From the NCBI GenBank assembly GCA_044375975.1, contig JBILLQ010000079.1:1-15235 (forward strand): a stretch of 15,235 bases of DNA, written 5' to 3'. This DNA comes from UBA5018 sp044375975 (GTDB lineage: Bacteria > Cyanobacteriota > Cyanobacteriia > PCC-6307 > Cyanobiaceae). Below are positions 1-7,100 of the stretch, piece after piece. How positions within the stretch are numbered: the stretch's first letter is position 1; every line of letters begins with the position of its first letter. The notes under the pieces are model-generated. The model ran no database searches, was not told the origin of the DNA, and saw only the letters and a list, made by a program, of their open reading frames with translations. The translations under genes were made by a program, and so were the position numbers.

Positions 1-100
1 CTCACCTCACCTCACCTCACCTCACCTCACCTCACCTCACCTCACCTCACCTCACCTCACCTCACCTCACCTCACCTCACCTCACCTCACCTCACCTCGC
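1..100. repeat. (CTCAC)n pentanucleotide tandem array
   Basis: Nineteen perfect CTCAC units run from base 1 to 95, and a twentieth unit carries one change (CTCGC). The window begins inside the array, so the true copy number is unknown. A 5-bp unit is not a multiple of three, so copy-number change would shift any reading frame through it. No ORF is supported here. It may mark a contig end where assembly stopped. Confidence 0.97.
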
Positions 101-101
101 C

Positions 102-260
102 TTTGAGTGGCCGCTGTTTGAACGACCTGCTATTTGAATGATCTGCAATTTGAATCAACTGTCTTTTGAGCGGCCTGAATTTTAAATCGCTTGCCGTTTA
201 AACCCTTGCATCGCTTGCCGTTTGAGCTTTTGAATGGCTTGCCGTTTGAATAGTCCGCCA
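102..260. repeat. Degenerate 16-bp tandem repeat block
   Basis: Directly after the pentanucleotide array, a unit beginning TTTGA or TTTAA and ending near CTG plus three variable bases recurs every 15-17 bp. Unit starts are at 102, 117, 133, 149, 165, 181, 197, 228 and 245, with an 8-bp insertion in the unit at 197 and a short partial unit at 221. The consensus is roughly TTTGAAYGRCCTG plus NNN. No function is visible. The period recalls the 15-bp repeats at 505-564 and 9511-9586, although the sequences differ. Confidence 0.85.
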
Positions 261-462
261 GCGGCCCTTGCATTCAGCCCCGAGAGCGGGGGGCGGCTCT
301 CCCGCCAGCAGATGCAACTGGTCTGCGGCGCCTTTCCACTCTAGTGGCGCAAGGCTCTGCCAGCAGCTTTCGGCAGCTCCCAGCAGGTTTGCAGCGTCAA
401 TCCTTCCCGATCGCTGAAACATCCCCAAGCGCCGCCTAGGGGGAATCGCCAAGCTTCAGCAG
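261..462. other. Upstream region of moaA, no supported gene
   Basis: This completes a gene-poor stretch of about 460 bases. An open minus-strand frame runs from an ATG at 422 (or a TTG at 452) to 198. It would encode about 75 residues, ending inside the 16-bp repeats, and I do not recognise it. I see no good sigma70 promoter or Shine-Dalgarno sequence for moaA here. An AGGGGG at about 438 is too far from either candidate moaA start. Confidence 0.4.
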
Positions 463-489
463 GTGCGAAAGCCAATTAGCGTCTGGGTC

Positions 490-1599
490 ATGGCCACGCC
501 CCCCCGCGAACCGGCACCTCGCGAACTGGCATTCCGCGATCTGCTGCCCCGCGACCTGCTCCACCGCCCCCTGGGGGTGCTGCGGCTGTCGCTCACCGCC
601 CGCTGCAACCTGGCCTGCACCTACTGCTGCCCCGACAGCGCCGATCCCCCCGGGCTGCTCAACCTGGCGGAGCGCCGCCAGCTGGTGGAGTGTGCCGTGG
701 GCCTCGGCGTGCACACCCTGCGGCTCACCGGCGGCGAACCCCTCTTATATCCCCAGCTCGACGCCCTGCTGGAGGCGCTGGCGCCCCTGCGCCAACGCGC
801 CCCGAGCGATCCCCGCGGCGCCCTCGGCTGCCTGGCGCTCACCAGCAATGGAGCGCTGCTCAGCGCCGCCCGGGCCCGGGCCCTGCGGGCCGCCGGCCTT
901 GATCGGATCACCCTCAGCCTCGATGCCGTGGCGCCAGCCAGCGTGGCCCGCATGGCCGGTCTGCAGGGCGGGGCCACCGCCGGTGAAGCCCTGCTGGCCA
1001 AGGTGCTGGCGGCCCTGGAGCACGCCCGCGCCGCCGGCTTTGATCCCGAGCGCGGCCAATTGAAGCTCAATGCCGTGATCCAGGCCGGCCCTGGAGGCAA
1101 TGCCGACCAACTGCTGCCCCTGGCGGCCCTGGCCCGCGAGCGGGGGGTGGAACTGCGGCTGATCGAATTCATGGATGTGGGCAACCGCAATGGCTGGAAT
1201 GCGGCGGCCGTATGGCCGGCGGCGGCGATGGTGAGCTGTGTCGATGCCCAGTGGCCCCTGGAGCCGGTGGGCCGCGATCCCCACGGCACGGCGATTCGCT
1301 GGCGCTACCGCGATGGCGGCGGTTACCTGGCGGTGGTGGCCTCGATCAGCGCCCCCTTCTGCGGCGATTGCAACCGGCTGCGGATCACCGCCGACGGCGT
1401 CGCCTATCGCTGTCTGTTTGCCGCCACCGGCAGCGACCTCAAACCCTGGTTGCGGCCCAGCCTCAATGCGACTGGCCTGGCGGCCGCCATGGCACAGCTA
1501 TGGCAAACCCGCCAGGATCGCTATAGCGAAGAGCGCTCCAGCCAGCCTGCTACAGGGCCAGCGGCCGCCCATGCCGAAATGGCCTATTTGGGCGGATAG
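490..1599 (+). CDS. moaA: GTP 3',8-cyclase MoaA (radical SAM, molybdenum cofactor synthesis)
   Basis: MoaA rearranges GTP to 3',8-cyclo-GTP, the first step of molybdenum cofactor synthesis, in the cytoplasm. The radical-SAM motif RCNLACTYC gives Cys48-x3-Cys52-x2-Cys55 (numbered from the GTG at 463). The second [4Fe-4S] site is seen as FCGDCNRLRITADG followed by CLF. TGGEPLLYP and NAVIQ-type barrel motifs are present, and the protein ends in the Gly-Gly tail typical of MoaA (YLGG). At about 369-378 residues it is longer than the roughly 330 usual, mainly because of an Arg/Pro/Leu-rich N-terminal extension built of 15-bp repeats. I prefer the ATG at 490. A GTG at 463 adds nine residues, and neither start has a clear Shine-Dalgarno. 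The gene converges on the molybdoenzyme gene, with 9 bp between the two stop codons. Confidence 0.96.
   Translation: MATPPREPAPRELAFRDLLPRDLLHRPLGVLRLSLTARCNLACTYCCPDSADPPGLLNLAERRQLVECAVGLGVHTLRLTGGEPLLYPQLDALLEALAPLRQRAPSDPRGALGCLALTSNGALLSAARARALRAAGLDRITLSLDAVAPASVARMAGLQGGATAGEALLAKVLAALEHARAAGFDPERGQLKLNAVIQAGPGGNADQLLPLAALARERGVELRLIEFMDVGNRNGWNAAAVWPAAAMVSCVDAQWPLEPVGRDPHGTAIRWRYRDGGGYLAVVASISAPFCGDCNRLRITADGVAYRCLFAATGSDLKPWLRPSLNATGLAAAMAQLWQTRQDRYSEERSSQPATGPAAAHAEMAYLGG
505..564. repeat. Four 15-bp tandem repeats inside the 5' end of moaA
   Basis: Four consecutive 15-bp units start with CGCGA at 505, 520, 535 and 550. They encode a five-residue repeat R-(E/D)-(P/L)-(A/L)-x just before the MoaA core. 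On the other strand the same DNA reads as a pentapeptide-repeat-like series (QQIAE CQFAR CRFAG). This probably reflects local tandem duplication in coding DNA, because any 15-bp repeat gives five-residue periodicity on both strands. Confidence 0.8.
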
Positions 1600-1608
1600 C
1601 TGGCCTGC

Positions 1609-3867
1609 TCAGGGGTTAACAGGAGCGGCGCCGAGCGGGGCCGCCGGGTCACCGGAGTGCACCAGCACCGGCACCCGCTTGTAGGCGGGCGTGCCGCTGC
1701 GGGGGTCAATCTCGGCGCGCATCAGGCAATTGGCCTCCGGGTAGAACATCAGGGCGGCGCCGGCGCGGATGGCGCCGGGGATGATCTCCACCTGGGTCAT
1801 CGCACCGGCCTCGCCCTGCACCGTCACCCGCTGGTGGGGCCGCAAACCGCTTAGCCGCAGGTCGTCGCGGTTCATCAGGATCGTCTGGCGATGGGGCATC
1901 CCCCGGTAGCTGTCGCCGCGCTTGTAAACCACCGTGTTGTGCTGGCCGTAGCTGCGGGCGGTGATCAGGCTCACCACCAGCCCCCGCTGCTCCGCCGGCA
2001 GCCCGCCAAAGTGGTCGGCGGCGGGAAGACTCAACCGGGGTAGGGGTGTGGGCGTCAGCTGGGCCCGGCCCGTGGCGGTGGGGAATTTGGGTTGATCAAA
2101 TACCCGGCCCGCCACCTGGAACTCCTTCCGGCTGCTGTCGATATCGGCGATGGCGCCATAGCCGGGCACGCTGCGGGCGATCAGCTGATGCACATAGCTG
2201 GGTTCCTGTAGACGCCGCCAGTCGATCGGCTCGTCGCCCATCAACCGCCCGGCCAATTCCGCCAGAAACACCACCTCACTCACCAGGGAGCCCGCCTGCA
2301 GGTGGGTGCTGCCGGGTTCGTTCAGCCGCACCCAATTATTGCCCGATTCCACCGTGGTGCGGTGGGGGCTCTCAAAGCGGTTGAACACCGGCAGCAGCAG
2401 CGTTTGACGCGCCGCCAGGCCATGGAAATGGCCGGTATTCGGCTTGGTTGCCAGGTAGATGATCGTGTCGATCTGGGCCAGGGCGCCCTGGGCCTGCTGG
2501 GCGTCGGGATTGGCGCCGTAGAGGTTGCCCCCCAGGCAGAACAGCGTGTCCACTTGATCCGCCGCCGCCGCTGTGATCAGGGCGCGGGTGTCATAGCCGG
2601 GCTGGCGATTCAAGGGCCGACCCAATAGCTGCTCCAACGCCAGCCGCATCGGCTCCCGCAGCTGGGCCGATACCCCCATCGAGCCAAAACCCTGCACGTT
2701 GGAGTGGCCGCGAATCGGCATCGTGCCCGCCCCGGGCCGGCCCACATTGCCACTAAGTACGGCGGTATTGGCTATCGCCTGCACATTGTCGACGCCGTTG
2801 CTGTGGTGGGTGATGCCCATCGCCCAGGCGAAGACCACGCCGCTGGCCTTGGCGATCTGGGCGGCGGCATGGTCCAGTTCCTCACGGCTGAGACCGCAGC
2901 AACTGGTGATCTGCTGCCAACTGGTATCGCGCAGCTGCTCGATCAGGGCCTCCCAGCCATCGCTGTGGTCTTTCACAAACTGCCAGGGAATCGCATCCCG
3001 TTCCAGCAATGCCTTTTGCAGCCCCAAAAACACGGCCGTATCGGATCCGGGAATCGGCTGCAAAAAGAGGGAGGCCACCTCCGAGTTCTGCAACATCGAG
3101 CGAATTGGAAAGGCGGGGGAGCCAAACTTGAGCAGCCCCACCTCCAGCACCGGATTGATTGCGATCACCGTGCCGCCGCGCTGACGCAGCTGCAGCAATT
3201 CGTTCATCAACCGCGGGTGATTGGCGGGGGCATTGGAGCCAACTAATACCACGCAATCAGCATGCTTAAGGCTATCTAAATTCACCATTGAGGTGCCCGA
3301 GCCAAACGCCGCCTGCAGGGCCACGGTGGAGGGGGCATGGCAGAGATCGGAGCAGTCGGCCAGGTTGTTGGAGCCCAGGGCCCGCAACAGCAGTTGCAAC
3401 AGGTAGGCGGCTTCGTTGGAGGAGCGACCGGAGCTGTAGGAGGCCAGCCTGGCCGCCGGCACCCGGAAGCTGGCCTCCACCAATTCGTATACCTCCGGCC
3501 AGTCGATCGGCACGTAGTGATCGGAGCCCTGGCGGCGAATCAGCGGCTGGCTGAGCCGCCCGAGGCGATCGCAATCGGCTGAATCGAGTTGTTGCAATTC
3601 CGCCAGCCGGCGGCCGGCAAACAGCTGTTCCGGCACGGCGGGCTGCAGCTCAGCGGCGATCGCCTCAACGCTCTTGAGGCAGCGCTGCAGTGGTTCGCCG
3701 AGCTCGTCGACAAAGCCACCGTTCTGGCCGCCGGTGCCCCAGGCGCAGGACAGGCAGGCGCTCTTATGCAGAAGCTTGCTCCACAGCCCAGGACCGCCGG
3801 GGGAGAGGGTGGCGCGGGCCCAGCCGTCGATCAGGGGCCAACCACCGCCCCGCTGCGCTTCTGCCAT
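1609..3867 (-). CDS. Molybdopterin-dependent oxidoreductase, FdhF/YdeP-like
   Basis: This 752-residue protein is a DMSO-reductase superfamily oxidoreductase alpha subunit that should bind bis-MGD molybdenum cofactor. The start matches the FdhF/YdeP group: CLSCAWGTGGQNGGF with Cys38-x2-Cys41, then Cys63. The four-cysteine cluster motif of true formate dehydrogenases is not seen. Family landmarks follow: SSNEAAYLLQLLLRALGSNN, a CSDLCH segment near residue 185, GVDNVQAIANTAVLSGNVGRPGAG, then GGNLYGANPD. The C-terminal molybdopterin-binding domain shows TARSYGQHNTVVYKRGDSYRG and ends near DPRSGTPAYKRVPVLV. No Tat or Sec signal is visible, so it is probably cytoplasmic. The substrate is unknown and formate should not be assumed. 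The ATG at 3867 is chosen, with a GGTGAG stretch just upstream. It converges with moaA, consistent with molybdenum cofactor dependence. Confidence 0.88.
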   Translation of the reverse strand: MAEAQRGGGWPLIDGWARATLSPGGPGLWSKLLHKSACLSCAWGTGGQNGGFVDELGEPLQRCLKSVEAIAAELQPAVPEQLFAGRRLAELQQLDSADCDRLGRLSQPLIRRQGSDHYVPIDWPEVYELVEASFRVPAARLASYSSGRSSNEAAYLLQLLLRALGSNNLADCSDLCHAPSTVALQAAFGSGTSMVNLDSLKHADCVVLVGSNAPANHPRLMNELLQLRQRGGTVIAINPVLEVGLLKFGSPAFPIRSMLQNSEVASLFLQPIPGSDTAVFLGLQKALLERDAIPWQFVKDHSDGWEALIEQLRDTSWQQITSCCGLSREELDHAAAQIAKASGVVFAWAMGITHHSNGVDNVQAIANTAVLSGNVGRPGAGTMPIRGHSNVQGFGSMGVSAQLREPMRLALEQLLGRPLNRQPGYDTRALITAAAADQVDTLFCLGGNLYGANPDAQQAQGALAQIDTIIYLATKPNTGHFHGLAARQTLLLPVFNRFESPHRTTVESGNNWVRLNEPGSTHLQAGSLVSEVVFLAELAGRLMGDEPIDWRRLQEPSYVHQLIARSVPGYGAIADIDSSRKEFQVAGRVFDQPKFPTATGRAQLTPTPLPRLSLPAADHFGGLPAEQRGLVVSLITARSYGQHNTVVYKRGDSYRGMPHRQTILMNRDDLRLSGLRPHQRVTVQGEAGAMTQVEIIPGAIRAGAALMFYPEANCLMRAEIDPRSGTPAYKRVPVLVHSGDPAAPLGAAPVNP
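3565..3663. repeat. Two HIP1 octamers (GCGATCGC)
   Basis: The cyanobacterial HIP1 palindrome GCGATCGC occurs at 3565-3572 and 3656-3663, both inside the oxidoreductase gene. I noticed no other exact copies in the window, so this genome does not look strongly HIP1-enriched. Confidence 0.7.
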
Positions 3868-3962
3868 GGCCTCACCAATGCCCGTAGGCCACTCTGGCGA
3901 AGCTGCGGCCAGGTTGGCGGGCTCGCTAAGGAGTTTTATTGAGGAGCTGGGAGGGTCCGATC

Positions 3963-3999
3963 TGGGCCACCTGGTGGCTCGCGGCTATGGGGTGGCCCA
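3963..3999. promoter_or_regulatory. Perfect 9-bp inverted repeat in the molybdoenzyme leader
   Basis: TGGGCCACC at 3963-3971 pairs exactly with GGTGGCCCA at 3991-3999 across a 19-nt loop, about 95 bp upstream of the oxidoreductase start. No U-tract follows on either strand. It could be an mRNA leader structure or an operator. Its role is not known. Confidence 0.35.
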
Positions 4000-4023
4000 C
4001 CAAGCGTAAGGATTTTAACGAAG

Positions 4024-4053
4024 AGGAGCTGACTCGGATTCGAATCAGCTCCT
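4024..4053 (-). terminator. Hairpin between the GH31-cytochrome gene and the molybdoenzyme gene
   Basis: AGGAGCTGA at 4024-4032 is the inverse complement of TCAGCTCCT at 4045-4053. After one mismatch the stem continues for three more pairs around a 4-nt loop. It lies about 100 bp past the stop of the 1600-codon gene. On the minus strand it is followed by TTCGTTAAAATCC, a poor U-tract, so it is a weak terminator candidate or a protein-binding palindrome. The rest of 3868-4149 shows no gene. Confidence 0.35.
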
Positions 4054-4149
4054 GCGGATAACGGCGGTCGCCGCACCAATTTAGATATGGGCAACTCCCG
4101 GGGCTAAATCCTGGACGAGGGTCTTAATGCCCGTCAACTATTGGCTGAC

Positions 4150-7100
4150 TTATTCACTATCTTGGGCCCAATTAGCCTTTAGCTGAGGCAACCAACTAAA
4201 GTCAGCGGTTAGATCGCCGCCAAAAATGGCAACTTTTTGAGCTTTATCTGAATTTTCCGCTTTCTCTACATATCCAGTTGCGATACCGGCAGAAAAGTGG
4301 CAGGCCATGCAGCTTTCCGTACCAAATACTGGCGTATTGTTGAAGGGGAAACCATTTTCTTGAAAATGAGCCTGCTGATTGCCAGTTTGAAGATAGGTTT
4401 CCATAATGCTATTAGTTAAATACACTGGTGCAGGTGATCCGGTAGACTTGCGAGTGATTGCATCGGGTAGATTGTTCGGAGAAGGACCTCCTTGAATAGC
4501 GGGATAGCCAGGATTTTCAGGATAAGGAGCAGTGGGCCACTGGGTGTCAATCAATTCGTAATATTGTAGTGGAGATTTCATAGATGCCAGTATTTTCTGC
4601 ATTGACTTATTCAATGCCATTGCCGCTCCAGGGATAGGGATAGGGCGAGACACCTGAGTTTTAAGAATGCCCTTGCTATTGGGCTTGCCAGTTTTGGGAT
4701 CGCGGGGAATAGGTGGAACATTAACGGGCAAAGTCTGCCCCGCTGGGCTATAATCATGGAATGAAGCCTGCAAAGTTTTTCCATTAACTTTAGCTAAATC
4801 ATTTGTATTTAGATTGTCCACTTGCTCGAATGTTGCCCAAATCCACTGGGGTGATGACTTTGTTTTGGCAGAGATGTGCATGCCTACCAAGCCCACTTTT
4901 TGCTGTTGGCAGTTTGTAAAGTTGCCGTTGCTATCCAAAATCGGCTCTCCACTTTTGTTGAGCTTAGGTAGCAGCACTGTTTGGGTGAAGAAGCGGCTGG
5001 GAATATCTCGCTTTGGATCTAGTTCTTTCCAGGCTAATTTAACTTCCATTGCCCCGCTTTTTCCCGTGTCATTATCACCAGAGGGAAAGTTAATGGGCTG
5101 ATGATTTTGGGAAAAAACGATTTGACCATCAAGGTTATAAAGCTTGTTTTCTACTAAATAATCAAATTCATCGTCGTTAAGATAAACTTCGTAGCGCACT
5201 TCTTTCCCGTTCTGATCATAAAGAGGGGAGGTAAAGGCTTGGTTTATCTCGTCGGCGATATCTTTTCTGTCTAGAGTATTTGTAAACAAGGAACTGGTGG
5301 TGGAAAGCTCACGCATATCACTTTTATTATTGGCACACATCCTTGGCGTAGTCTCAACTGGTGCACTGCCATCTGGTCTAAATACCTGAAGGCTTTCATG
5401 GAAAGTGAGCCACTGTGGAATCCCAGGATCTGTTAGTTTTGGCTGGGGATTTTTTTGGGCATCCAGTGGCCAGTTAAGGGCTATAAACGATTGCCAAGAA
5501 AACAAGTCAAAAAGACGTTGTAAAGCTGGGAAATTCTCCACCAGTAATTTCTGTTCTTCCTCTAGGTTAAGAGTAATATCAACAGGAATTTCGGGGGTCA
5601 CCAGGGAAGTCAATGAATCCCGCTCAGGCGCTACAGCAGCAGATGACTCGGCCTGGGCTGGAAGTGCATAAAACCATAGGCTGAAACTCAGTATGAAGGC
5701 GAGAAATGCACCAACGGCACTTTGCAAACTGCTCTTATAATTCTTGGAAGATTTTTGAAGATCATTTGATTCGTCTATTGGTTTAAGGCCTGATAATAAA
5801 ATTGTCATCGAAGCATCCGTATCAAAGATTTTAACAAAAATTGTTTGGCTATCGGGGAGATAACAGTAGGCGTTTGTCGGGGAGCTTGTCAAGGACAGAA
5901 GAGTTGATTGGGCGGGTATATCTACTTTGTTAGCATTCACAGAGCTTGGAGTTTGAGTTTGTCCCAGTAGGGCAATGTAATAAAACTCCTCAGGTGGAGT
6001 ATAGTTATTTGCTTGGCGAATCAAAGAAATTTCCTGACCGGATATGTCATTGCGATGTCGGTGCTCAATCTCGATCGTCCGATAGGCCTGCTTAGATTCT
6101 GCATCCATGCTAATGTGGTCATCTTGATAGCAAAGATAGTTGCTATCTATGCCGGGGTAGATGTTATAAGTGAGATAATTCTTTGGAAGCTGACCCACGT
6201 ATTGCTCTAATTCTCGCACGGGAATAATTGCCCCTTCTCGGATGTATACGGGAACTAAATCAAGTTGAGTGGTGTTCCAAGTGACACTTTGACCGCCATT
6301 GGTAGGTTGATTGAGCGCTCCCTGTAGCGTAGTGGGTCCATTTGGTATAGTTAGTGGCGTGGAGTTTCCATTGAAATCATACCAATTGAAGCCTTGGGGC
6401 AGATAAACAGGTCGAGAGGGATAGTCGTTGGTGGTATTGCCAGGACCATAGGAACTGGATTCCCATCTCTCCAGCACAACAGGGGCCACAAGCAAGTCTT
6501 TCCCCACAAAGAATTGATCAGCAATCCGGTATGCATTATTGGTATCATATTCAAATTGCTGGCTGGGATTATAGGGACTTAGCAGTACTTCATTGGCATT
6601 AGTTAAGGGATGAAGGTTGGAATCATCGGGGTCGTTAATAAACATAGCTCGACAGATGGGCAGGTTGCTTTGCATGCATTCATGCATGGCATCATAAAAT
6701 AGCTGAAGAAGTTTGTAGCGAATTTCTATGTATTTTTTGCAGGCAGGCATCACATCAGTGCTGTACGTGGTATTGTTGTGGGGATATAAAGAGTAGTTGT
6801 AGGGCTCTTGATAGGCCTTGGTATAGCCATTGTAATGGTTGCGATACCAGGGCAGAAAAGCTCCCATTGTCATCCAACGAGTGAGAAGATTTGGGGCAGG
6901 TTGGCCTCCAATAATGTAAGGAGGATTTTGGAGATCAGTGCTAAAAGGATTTTCTACATTGCCAGAAGGTGTATTGCCATTTGCAAATCCACCAATATCA
7001 CATCCACTCAGAGGCTGGCCACTCATCCCCCAATTCAGCACTTGAGGGATATTGATCGACAAAAATTCCCAGCTAGAAGCGGAATCACCCGTCCAGCTTG

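Noticed and set aside
1..260. CRISPR array
   Set aside because: The units are 5 or 16 bp and contiguous, with no spacers and no cas genes nearby.
198..452. Minus-strand open frame before moaA, about 75-84 residues
   Set aside because: It starts from TTG or an internal ATG, matches nothing I recognise, and ends inside the degenerate repeats. GC-rich DNA gives many such frames by chance.
621..1289. Long antisense frame inside moaA
   Set aside because: Its Ser/Arg/Ala-rich composition is typical of a shadow of a high-GC gene, and moaA on the other strand is certain.
2302..3246. Several plus-strand open frames inside the molybdoenzyme gene
   Set aside because: All are shadows of a well-recognised 752-residue protein on the minus strand.
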